Part shown: one piece after another, positions 25,585 through 32,915 of the stretch | Layout of the letters: every line of letters begins with the position of its first letter | How positions within the stretch are numbered: the first letter of the stretch is position 1 | Assembly: GCA_910588375.1 (NCBI GenBank) | Contig: CAJUQA010000008.1 | Location: 1 to 64,000, forward strand | Reading direction: 5' to 3' | Origin: an uncultured Odoribacter sp. | GTDB lineage: Bacteria; Bacteroidota; Bacteroidia; Bacteroidales; Marinifilaceae | DNA length: 64,000 nucleotides | Notes under the pieces: generated by a model | Database searches by the model: none | Told to the model about the DNA's origin: nothing | The model's input: the letters and a program-made list of their open reading frames with translations, nothing else | Program-made: the position numbers and the translations under genes

Positions 25585-27999
25585 TTACAGTAATGCTATT
25601 TTGAGAACCTCGGCGATTGTATCCACATAATGGAATTTCAGGCCTTTCAGGTACTCTTTTTTGATGTCTTCGATGTCTTTCCGGTTTTCACTGCACAAGA
25701 TGATTTCTTTGATGCCGGCACGTTTGGCTGCCAGGATTTTTTCCCGGATGCCGCCGACGGGCAATACTTTTCCTCGCAAAGTGATTTCGCCGGTCATAGC
25801 CAGTGCTTTTTTTACTTTTCTGCCGGTGAACGATGAAACCAGAGAGGTGACCATCGTGATACCTGCCGAGGGGCCGTCTTTGGGTACGGCGCCTGCCGGG
25901 ACGTGGACGTGGATGTCCCTTTCGTCAAAAAGATTCCCGTCGATGCCGATTTCCTGGGCATGGGATTTTATATATTCCAGTGCCAAAGTGGCAGATTCTT
26001 TCATGACGTCACCCAGATTGCCCGTGAGGCTCAGATGGCCTTTGCCTTTGCTGTAACTGGATTCGATAAAGAGGATTTCTCCTCCCGCGGATGTCCAGGC
26101 CAAACCTGTCACTACGCCCGGGAGGTCGTTTCCCTGGTATTCTTCCCGCGAGAAAATGGGGGAACCTAAATATTCTCTTACCGTGTCTGCATCCAGCAGG
26201 ACGTGGAATTTTTTATTCATGGCGACTTTGCGAGCCACCTGCCGCATGATTTTGGCGATAATTTTGTCCAGGCTCCGCACACCCGATTCCCGCGTATATT
26301 TTTCAATGATCATGTCAACGATGTCATCCGGAATTTCGATGTTGCTTTCGCTGATACCGTGATTGTCCATTTGTTTCGGGATAAGGTGGCGTTTGGCGAT
26401 TTCCCGTTTTTCTTCCAGTAGATAACCGCTGACTTCGATGATTTCCATGCGGTCTCTTAGGGGCGGCGCAATGGTGGACAGGTCGTTGGCCGTGGCGATA
26501 AACATTACTTTCGACAGGTCGTAGTCAATGTCTAAAAAGTTATCGTGGAAATTCGTGTTTTGTTCCGGGTCCAACACTTCCAGCAGGGCGGATTGGGGAT
26601 CGCCGCGGAAATCATTGCCCACTTTGTCGATTTCGTCCAGAATGAATACGGGATTGGAAGTCCCGGCTTTCTTGATATTCTGGATAATGCGTCCCGGCAT
26701 GGCACCGATATAGGTTTTCCGGTGTCCCCGGATTTCGGATTCGTCATGCAGTCCGCCTAAAGACATGCGTACGAATTCCCGGCCGATGGCGCGGGCTACG
26801 GATTTGCCCAAAGAGGTTTTTCCTACACCCGGAGGGCCGTAAAGGCAAAGAATGGGCGATTTCATATCGGCCTTTAGTTTCAAGACCGCCAGGTATTCCA
26901 GTATCCTTTCCTTCACTTTCTCCAATCCGAAGTGATCGGCGTCTAAGATTTTCTTGGCATGGTTCAAATCCAGATTATCTTTGGAGCAATGCTTCCACGG
27001 CAATTCAAGCAGTTCCCGCAGATAGTTGGATTGTACGGAATAATCCGGCGAGGAAGGATTCAGCCGTTTGAGTTTATTCAGTTCCTTTTCGAATGTTTCC
27101 TGCACTTTAGGGTCCCATTCTTTCTTTTGCGCCAACTCTTCCAGTTCGTCAAGCTCCTCGTCGGTCGGATTTCCTCCCAGTTCGTCCTGGATGGTTTTTA
27201 TTTGCTGGTGGAGAAAGTATTCCCTTTGTTGCCTGTCGATGTCGACTTTGACCTTTTTTTGTATGTCGTGTTTAAGTTCCAGCAGACGCACCTGTTTGCT
27301 CAGCAACTCCAGCAGTTTGATGGCTCTGGACTTTAAATCGTCTATTTCCAGTAATTCCTGTTTGTTTCGATACTCTATGTCCGTGTTGGAAGAAATGAAG
27401 TTTATCAGAAAAAACATGCTTTCGATGTTTTTTATGGCAAAGCTGGGTTCTCCTCCTAAAGGGGTGGAATATTTCATCACTTTCCCGGCCATCTCTTTCA
27501 GCGATTCGGCGATGGCATCGTATTCCGGATCGTTGACCGGCATTTTCTCTTCATTTTTGAACTGTATCTTCCCGACGTGATAGGGGGTATCATAAAGGAT
27601 GTCTTCCAGTTCGAACCTTTTTTTGCCCTGCATGATGGCGGTAGTCGTTCCGTCGGGCATCTCCAGAATTTTCAATATGGAAGCTACCGTTCCGATTTTG
27701 TACAGGTCATTGAGTCCCGGATTTTCCGTGTTGGTATCTTTTTGGGCAATCACTCCGACAAAAGCATTTTCCTTGTAGGCGTATTGGATCAGTTTCAAGG
27801 ATTTGTCCCGCCCGATATTGATAGGAATAATCACTCCCGGAAACAGTACGGTGTTTCGGAGCGGCAATATTGGCAGTGTGTCCGGTATTTCGTTCGTGTT
27901 GTTCAACAGCGTCTTTTCGTCCTTAAGAATGGGTAAAAACTCGGTTGATTCATCTGTAATCTCTTCCAGTAACAGGTTGCTGAAATCTATCTTTTCCAT
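25585..27999 (-). CDS. lon: ATP-dependent protease Lon
   Basis: The chosen start (MEKIDFSNLL) gives 804 residues and follows a good GAGGAG ribosome-binding site. The frame stays open to an ATG at 28056, but that would place the start inside a dyad-rich control region. Domains in order: N-terminal substrate-binding LON domain (LPILPLRNTVLFPGV), coiled helical linker, AAA+ module with Walker A GPPGVGKT, and the protease domain. That domain has the catalytic Ser in PKDGPSAG and the Lys in the following REKILAAKRAG region. Lon degrades misfolded and regulatory proteins in the cytoplasm. Confidence 0.95.
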   Translation of the reverse strand: MEKIDFSNLLLEEITDESTEFLPILKDEKTLLNNTNEIPDTLPILPLRNTVLFPGVIIPINIGRDKSLKLIQYAYKENAFVGVIAQKDTNTENPGLNDLYKIGTVASILKILEMPDGTTTAIMQGKKRFELEDILYDTPYHVGKIQFKNEEKMPVNDPEYDAIAESLKEMAGKVMKYSTPLGGEPSFAIKNIESMFFLINFISSNTDIEYRNKQELLEIDDLKSRAIKLLELLSKQVRLLELKHDIQKKVKVDIDRQQREYFLHQQIKTIQDELGGNPTDEELDELEELAQKKEWDPKVQETFEKELNKLKRLNPSSPDYSVQSNYLRELLELPWKHCSKDNLDLNHAKKILDADHFGLEKVKERILEYLAVLKLKADMKSPILCLYGPPGVGKTSLGKSVARAIGREFVRMSLGGLHDESEIRGHRKTYIGAMPGRIIQNIKKAGTSNPVFILDEIDKVGNDFRGDPQSALLEVLDPEQNTNFHDNFLDIDYDLSKVMFIATANDLSTIAPPLRDRMEIIEVSGYLLEEKREIAKRHLIPKQMDNHGISESNIEIPDDIVDMIIEKYTRESGVRSLDKIIAKIMRQVARKVAMNKKFHVLLDADTVREYLGSPIFSREEYQGNDLPGVVTGLAWTSAGGEILFIESSYSKGKGHLSLTGNLGDVMKESATLALEYIKSHAQEIGIDGNLFDERDIHVHVPAGAVPKDGPSAGITMVTSLVSSFTGRKVKKALAMTGEITLRGKVLPVGGIREKILAAKRAGIKEIILCSENRKDIEDIKKEYLKGLKFHYVDTIAEVLKIALL

Positions 28000-28041
28000 G
28001 TATTCTCTCCTCTCGATTTTATTTATTACAGAATTTACATC

Positions 28042-28063
28042 TGTCACGACTGACATTTTGTCA
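28042..28063. promoter_or_regulatory. Overlapping TGTCA/TGACA dyads upstream of lon
   Basis: Three half-sites alternate in orientation: TGTCA (28042-28046), TGACA (28051-28055) and TGTCA (28059-28063). They form two palindromes with a shared middle arm, immediately upstream of the chosen lon start. This could be an operator. Confidence 0.35.
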
Positions 28064-28184
28064 ATAAGATGCAGATATAATATATCTTCTTATATAAGGC
28101 AATTCCTGTGCCAAAAACAGTGACGGGGCGCTTGGGGCGAAATCCTTCCCTCCCTATGGGGAGTGCAGTTTGCCGGGGAAAATA

Positions 28185-28213
28185 AAAAAACCGCCTTGGG
28201 AGCGGTTTTTTGT
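28185..28213 (-). terminator. Intrinsic terminator of rpmE
   Basis: Stem AAAAAACCGC / GCGGTTTTTT around a 7-nt loop. On the minus strand the second arm is the T-run. It lies 17 nt past the rpmE stop. Confidence 0.8.
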
Positions 28214-28229
28214 TATGGGGATAGAGAAA

Positions 28230-28493
28230 TTATTTTTTTCTGTTTTCCATATGTGTTTTATACCGGTTCATGAATTTATCGACGCGGCCTGCCGTGTCAA
28301 CCAATTTCACCTTACCTGTATAGAACGGATGTGAAGTATTGGAAATTTCTAATTTCACCAATGGGTATTCAACGCCGTCAATCTCGATGGTTTCTTTCGT
28401 AGTTGCGGTTGATTTGGTGATCGTAGTCGTTCCGTTAGACATATCTTTAAACGCCACCAATCTGTAATTTTCAGGATGTATGCCCTCTTTCAT
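28230..28493 (-). CDS. rpmE: 50S ribosomal protein L31, type B
   Basis: The 87-residue protein begins MKEGIHPENYRLVAFKD and contains ISNTSHPFYTGK and GRVDKFMNRY, which identify L31. The zinc-binding cysteines of the long form are missing, so this is the zinc-independent type B version (often called rpmE2 or ykgM). It binds the central protuberance and bridges the ribosomal subunits. It is monocistronic, with its own strong promoter and terminator. Confidence 0.95.
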   Translation of the reverse strand: MKEGIHPENYRLVAFKDMSNGTTTITKSTATTKETIEIDGVEYPLVKLEISNTSHPFYTGKVKLVDTAGRVDKFMNRYKTHMENRKK

Positions 28494-28556
28494 ATCGTAT
28501 GTAATTTATTATTATTTCTTTTCTACCGGACTGAACCGGAATACTTAAACGGGTTG

Positions 28557-28587
28557 CAAAGATAGCCGATTCATTATAAATCACAAA
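28557..28587 (-). promoter_or_regulatory. Promoter of rpmE
   Basis: On the minus strand TTTG (28584-28587), 19 bp, then TATCTTTG (28557-28564). Both match the Bacteroidetes consensus with correct spacing. Confidence 0.75.
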
Positions 28588-28673
28588 GAAATTTACTAAC
28601 TTTTTTTATTTCTTCCTATTTCCGGATAAAATTTCAGCCCATGGGTCTCTGTGGCCGTATTTTCTGTCTGTGC

Positions 28674-28706
28674 TTTGAGATTACTTGTTTTAAAATGTTA
28701 TTTTCG
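28674..28706 (+). promoter_or_regulatory. Promoter of the cell-wall recycling cluster
   Basis: TTTG (28674-28677), 21 bp, TATTTTCG (28699-28706, one mismatch). The predicted transcript begins almost at the ATG at 28715, so the mRNA may be leaderless or start translation at the ATG at 28727. Confidence 0.5.
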
Positions 28707-28714
28707 CACAAATA

Positions 28715-30151
28715 ATGGATAAGGATATGGCGGTTGAAATAGTAAAAAAATTATTTATGGACTACACGGGGGAAATCCCCGGGGAGGTGACGGAATTTCC
28801 GTCGTCGGGTTCTTCCCGGCGTTATTTCCGCTTGAAAAGCAGGCATTATGGTTTGGTGGGCGTGTGGGGGGATTCTTCCGAGGAGAACGAGGCTTTCAAG
28901 TATATGTCAGCCCATTTTAGAGAGAGAGGATTGCCTGTGCCGGAGGTGTATGCTTCGTCGGGCGATGGGTTGGCTTATTTGCAGGAGGATTTGGGCGACA
29001 CCCTCTTGTTTGACCTGATGGCGGAAGGCCGCAATACGGGAATATGGAGCGAGGAAGTGTGCGACTTGTTGAAAAAGACTGTCCGCTTGTTGCCTGCCGT
29101 TCAGTACAAGGGTGCGGAGGATATGGATTTTGCGCGTTGTTATCCTTTGTCTGCATTCAATAGGCGTGGGGTATTCTGGGATTTGAACTATTTTAAATAT
29201 TGCTTTCTGAAAACGGCAGGTATCGATTTCCGGGAGGATCTGTTGGAAGATGATTTCGGACGTTTGGCGGATTTATTGTTGCAGAACACTTCCGATACAT
29301 TCATGTACCGGGATTTTCAGTCCCGGAATGTGATGGTGAGGGACGGTGAACCCTGGTTGATTGATTACCAGGGGGGTAGAAAAGGTCCCGTATATTATGA
29401 CGTGGCTTCTTTCTTATGGCAGGCGAGGGCAAAATTTCCGGAGACACTCCGGGAGATGTTGTTGAAAGAATATCTGGAAGAGTTAAGCCGCTATACCTCT
29501 GTTGATGAAACGGAATTCCGGAAGCAGTTGCGCTATTTTGTGCTTTTTCGCCTGTTGCAAGTGTTGGGGGCTTACGGATTCAGGGGTTATTTTGAAAAGA
29601 AATCACATTTCTTGCAAAGTATTCCGGCGGCTATAGTTAATTTGAGAGATTGGTTGCGGGGCGGTTTTGACGAATGTCCTTATTTGGCTTCTGTCTTGTC
29701 CCGGTTGGTGGACTCCGACCGTTATCAGGTCGTCCCGCCCAAAGACCAGCTGGAAGTGAGTGTTTACAGTTTTGCTTATCCGAAAGGCATTCCGGAGGAC
29801 ACTTCGGGCAATGGCGGCGGGTTTGTATTCGACTGCCGGGCGATACATAATCCCGGGAAATACGAACCCTACAAAGCCTTGACGGGAATGGACGAACCGG
29901 TCATCCGCTTCCTGGAGGAGGACGGCGAGATTACAGTTTTCCTCTCGCATGTCTATGCGCTGGTGGACGCTTCCGTTGAGCGTTATCTGAAACGGGGATT
30001 TACCAGTCTGACCGTTGCCTTCGGTTGTACGGGGGGGCAGCATCGTTCCGTTTATTCCGCGCAGCATTTGGCGGAACATTTGCATGGGAAATATGGGGTA
30101 AGGGTGCGGTTGGTGCATCGGGAACGGCATATCGAAACCATTTATCAGTAA
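28715..30151 (+). CDS. AmgK-like sugar kinase fused to a RapZ C-terminal domain
   Basis: Residues 1 to about 330 form an aminoglycoside-phosphotransferase-type kinase with the catalytic loop MYRDFQSRNVMV (near 197) and metal-binding IDYQGG (near 214), as in the anomeric MurNAc/GlcNAc kinase AmgK. Residues about 345-478 match the RapZ C-terminal domain, with YSFAYPKGIP, GFVFDCRAIHNPG and the GCTGGQHRSV signature. In Enterobacteria this domain senses GlcN-6-phosphate and binds regulatory RNA. The start could also be the ATG at 28727. The next genes are MurU-like and PgeF, which supports a role in peptidoglycan recycling. The fused domain may sense amino-sugar status (inference). Confidence 0.85.
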   Translation: MDKDMAVEIVKKLFMDYTGEIPGEVTEFPSSGSSRRYFRLKSRHYGLVGVWGDSSEENEAFKYMSAHFRERGLPVPEVYASSGDGLAYLQEDLGDTLLFDLMAEGRNTGIWSEEVCDLLKKTVRLLPAVQYKGAEDMDFARCYPLSAFNRRGVFWDLNYFKYCFLKTAGIDFREDLLEDDFGRLADLLLQNTSDTFMYRDFQSRNVMVRDGEPWLIDYQGGRKGPVYYDVASFLWQARAKFPETLREMLLKEYLEELSRYTSVDETEFRKQLRYFVLFRLLQVLGAYGFRGYFEKKSHFLQSIPAAIVNLRDWLRGGFDECPYLASVLSRLVDSDRYQVVPPKDQLEVSVYSFAYPKGIPEDTSGNGGGFVFDCRAIHNPGKYEPYKALTGMDEPVIRFLEEDGEITVFLSHVYALVDASVERYLKRGFTSLTVAFGCTGGQHRSVYSAQHLAEHLHGKYGVRVRLVHRERHIETIYQ

Positions 30152-30155
30152 TTGT

Positions 30156-30917
30156 ATGGCAGAGCGGATGAAAGAAGCAATGATTTTTGCTGCTGGATTG
30201 GGTACGCGTTTACGCCCTTTGACGGACAATTTGCCCAAAGCGTTGGTGCTGGTGGATGGAAAGCCGATGTTGGAGCATGTCATATTGCGATTGAAGGCGG
30301 CGGGTTTTGCCCATATCGTGATTAATGTGCACCATTTCGGTCAAAAGATTATAGATTTTCTGGAAGAAAAAAAGAACTTCGGCGTGGCGGTGGATATTTC
30401 GGACGAAAGAGACGCTTTGCTCGATACGGGGGGAGGCATCCGGAAAGCCGCCGGTTATTTCCGGAAAGGGAATCCGGTGTTGGTTCACAACGTCGATATA
30501 TTGTCCGATGCGGATTTGGCGGGATTGTATGAAAAACATAGTGCGACACAGGCAGCCGCTTCTTTGTGGGTGAGCAAACGCAATACGTCGCGTTATCTTT
30601 TGTTTAACGGACAAAACAGACTATGTGGTTGGGAGAATAAAAAAACGGGAGAGGTGAAGTCCCCGTTTCCCGGTTTCCGCCCGGCCAGTCATGAGGCGTA
30701 TGCTTTTGGCGGAATCCATGTGATTTCTCCTGCCTTGTTGGAGCGGATGCAGGAGTGGAATGAAAAATTTTCGATTATCGATTTCTATCTTTCTGTGGCG
30801 GGCGATACGGAAATCCGGGCGTGTCCGGCTCCGGTAGGAGCGCACTGGATGGATTTGGGGAAGCCGGAAGCCTTGACGGCAGCGGAAATCTATTTAAAAT
30901 CGGCAGGGTATGAATAA
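30156..30917 (+). CDS. murU: MurU-like nucleotidyltransferase (MurNAc-1-phosphate uridylyltransferase)
   Basis: The 253-residue protein has the sugar-nucleotidyltransferase signature AAGLGTRLRPLT...PKAL near the N-terminus. DTGGGIRKA and VHNVDILSD metal-binding stretches follow. Its size and its place directly after an AmgK-like kinase match MurU, which makes UDP-MurNAc from MurNAc-1-phosphate and UTP. This recycling route bypasses MurA. Glucose-1-phosphate or other substrates are possible for close relatives. The gene starts 4 nt after the upstream stop and overlaps pgeF by 8 nt. Confidence 0.8.
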   Translation: MAERMKEAMIFAAGLGTRLRPLTDNLPKALVLVDGKPMLEHVILRLKAAGFAHIVINVHHFGQKIIDFLEEKKNFGVAVDISDERDALLDTGGGIRKAAGYFRKGNPVLVHNVDILSDADLAGLYEKHSATQAAASLWVSKRNTSRYLLFNGQNRLCGWENKKTGEVKSPFPGFRPASHEAYAFGGIHVISPALLERMQEWNEKFSIIDFYLSVAGDTEIRACPAPVGAHWMDLGKPEALTAAEIYLKSAGYE

Positions 30918-31677
30918 AAACGAGAATTCATTCTTTCCTTACTATCAGTTCGGATTGTTGAGCGAAGAAAAAGGTCTGTTGCATTTTGTGGCTTCGGGAG
31001 AAAACGGAGAACGTTCCGACTTGAGTTTCGTCAATCCGGAGGCCTTGAAGAACAGGCAACTCCTGGCAAAAGCTGTCGGATTTGAAATGGGACAGCTTAC
31101 TTTGGGCGAACAGACCCATTCGACGCATGTCACTGTTGTCCGGGCGGAAGAACGGGGACGGGGTGGATGCGATAATTTATCCCGCCTTCCGGATACGGAT
31201 GCTTTGGTGACGGCAGAAAAAGGCATCTGTTTGATGGTGTTGACCGCCGATTGTGTGCCGGTGTTGCTATATGACCCGGTTTGCCGGGTTATTGCGGCAG
31301 TACATGCCGGATGGAAAGGCACGGTGGGGAAAATTGTTGTCCGTACCCTGGAGGTGATGCGGCAAGAATGGGGATGTCGGCCGGAAAATATCTTGGCGGC
31401 GATAGGTCCCTCTATTGGGAAGTGTTGTTTTGAGGTAGGCGACGAAGTGGCAGCCTGTTTTACGGAACAGGGATTTCCCGGTGTAGTGTCACAAAACGGT
31501 GACAGCCTGCATGTGGATTTATGGAAAGCCAATGAAATGCAGCTCCTGTCGGAAGGAATCAGGGAATTTCATATCGAATCGGCGCATGTTTGCACCCGAT
31601 GCCATGCGCATACATTTTTTTCTTACCGGGGAGGTGCCTCCCTTGCCCGTTTCGGGACGGGCATCATGCTTAAATGA
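30910..31677 (+). CDS. pgeF: Peptidoglycan editing factor PgeF (YfiH/laccase-domain family)
   Basis: The 255-residue protein shows all family motifs: EQTHSTHV, LTADCVPVLLYDP, VHAGWKGTVG and IGPSIGKCCFEVG, with the metal-binding His and Cys residues in place. Family members were once called polyphenol oxidases. In E. coli PgeF removes wrongly built muropeptides containing L-Ser, and purine nucleoside phosphorylase activity is reported for relatives. Its overlap with murU places it in the cell-wall recycling operon, which fits the editing role. Confidence 0.9.
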   Translation: MNKNENSFFPYYQFGLLSEEKGLLHFVASGENGERSDLSFVNPEALKNRQLLAKAVGFEMGQLTLGEQTHSTHVTVVRAEERGRGGCDNLSRLPDTDALVTAEKGICLMVLTADCVPVLLYDPVCRVIAAVHAGWKGTVGKIVVRTLEVMRQEWGCRPENILAAIGPSIGKCCFEVGDEVAACFTEQGFPGVVSQNGDSLHVDLWKANEMQLLSEGIREFHIESAHVCTRCHAHTFFSYRGGASLARFGTGIMLK

Positions 31678-31767
31678 TGGTTATATGGATGTGCCTTGTG
31701 GCGGCAGGTGTTTATTGGCGGAAAAGATAAAATCCGGAATCCGGGAATAAGGCCTGAAAAATATATA

Positions 31768-31775
31768 TACTTTTG
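31768..31775 (+). promoter_or_regulatory. -7 element of lrgAB
   Basis: TACTTTTG matches TAnnTTTG 34 nt upstream of the lrgA ATG. It supports the start at 31810 over an upstream in-frame ATG at 31696. Confidence 0.5.
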
Positions 31776-31809
31776 CACGTCTGAAAAAGAGAATAAAAAT
31801 CGGGATACG

Positions 31810-32151
31810 ATGTTGGCGGGTGTTTTTATTATATTGTTTTTTTATGCGTTGGGTGAGGGCGTTGCGTGGTTGATACAGGGCTTCATTCCGGGAAGCGTGG
31901 TCGGAATGATATTGCTTTTTACAGCCTTGTGTCTGAAAATCGTGAAGCCGGAACAGATCAGGCCTGTGGTGAAATTCTTGTGTGATAATATGGCGCTTTT
32001 CTTTGTGCCGGCGGGTGTCGGCGTTATCAATGCCACAGACGTCTTGTCGCGCCACTGGCAGGCTATTCTGACGGCGTGTGCCCTTAGTACCGTATTGGTG
32101 ATTGCAACCGTTGCATTCATTCAGCAATGGTTTGAAAAAAGAAGAAAATAA
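31810..32151 (+). CDS. lrgA: LrgA/CidA family membrane protein
   Basis: The 113-residue product has four predicted membrane helices and the family pattern GxxIPGSVVGMILLF near residue 26, then a basic C-terminus (WFEKRRK). LrgA/CidA proteins were described as holin/antiholin-like regulators of murein hydrolase export. Some LrgAB systems import pyruvate or export small acids. It is followed 2 nt later by lrgB. The -7 element at 31768 suggests its own transcript even though it trails pgeF. Confidence 0.88.
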   Translation: MLAGVFIILFFYALGEGVAWLIQGFIPGSVVGMILLFTALCLKIVKPEQIRPVVKFLCDNMALFFVPAGVGVINATDVLSRHWQAILTACALSTVLVIATVAFIQQWFEKRRK

Positions 32152-32153
32152 TC

Positions 32154-32846
32154 ATGGATAATCTGTTGAATTCTGAAATATTTATACTTACGCTGGTGGT
32201 CGGCGTTTATCTTCTTGCCGTATGGTTATATCGTAAAACCCGTTTGGCATTGCTTCATCCCGTGTTGATATCCATTCCTGTACTGACGGTTGTGACACGG
32301 TTGTTGGGAATTTCATACGAATCGTTTGAACAGGGCAGCCGGATTATTACGTTTTTACTGGGACCGTCTGTCGTGGTGCTGGGCTATTTATTGTATGAAC
32401 AGGTGACCTGCTTGAAAGAAAACATAGTTTCCATTCTTACGGCGGTGTTTGTGGGGAGTGCTGTCGGGATACTGAGCGTCATATATATAGCCGCGTTTTT
32501 CGATGCCGACAGGGTGTTGATAGCCTCTTTGCAGCCCAAATCCGTTACCACTCCGATAGCCATGAGCATTGCGGCCAAATCGGGCGGAATACCGGCCATT
32601 ACGGCGGTGGTGGTAATTGTTGTCGGTATCTTCGGCGGCGTGGTAGGGCCTTTTATCCTCGATAAATTGGGAATAACCAGCAGGATTGCCAAAGGTCTGG
32701 CGATGGGCTCCGCCGCACACGGGCTGGGAACGGCACGGGCGATGGAATTGGGAACGGTGGAAGGCGCCATCAGCGGCCTGGCCATCGGTCTGATGGGAAC
32801 CATGACCGCCATTCTTGTCCCTCTCATTGAAACCTTTCTGAATTAA
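32154..32846 (+). CDS. lrgB: LrgB family membrane protein
   Basis: The 230-residue integral membrane protein carries the LrgB core: LLGPSVVVLGYLLYEQ, then ASLQPKSVTTPIAMSIAAKSGG, and GSAAHGLGTARAMELG. It is the obligate partner of LrgA, and relatives include the plant glycolate/glycerate transporter PLGG1. The pair may move a small organic acid or modulate envelope lysis. The substrate cannot be deduced from sequence. Confidence 0.92.
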   Translation: MDNLLNSEIFILTLVVGVYLLAVWLYRKTRLALLHPVLISIPVLTVVTRLLGISYESFEQGSRIITFLLGPSVVVLGYLLYEQVTCLKENIVSILTAVFVGSAVGILSVIYIAAFFDADRVLIASLQPKSVTTPIAMSIAAKSGGIPAITAVVVIVVGIFGGVVGPFILDKLGITSRIAKGLAMGSAAHGLGTARAMELGTVEGAISGLAIGLMGTMTAILVPLIETFLN

Positions 32847-32883
32847 AAAAGAGGGGCGAATTGAAAATTTCAATTCACCCCTC
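32845..32883 (-). terminator. Terminator of the susC-susD operon
   Basis: A long near-perfect hairpin (GAGGGG.GAATTGAAA arms, 32851-32883) is followed on the minus strand by six T residues (32845-32850). It also sits 4 nt past the lrgB stop and may stop that transcript. Confidence 0.8.
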
Positions 32884-32915
32884 CGGCAAAAATAGTTTAT
32901 GACGAAACTATAGGA

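Noticed and set aside
31678..31809. Extended N-terminus of lrgA from 31696
   Set aside because: The extra residues are polar, overlap the -7 element and do not belong to the LrgA family.
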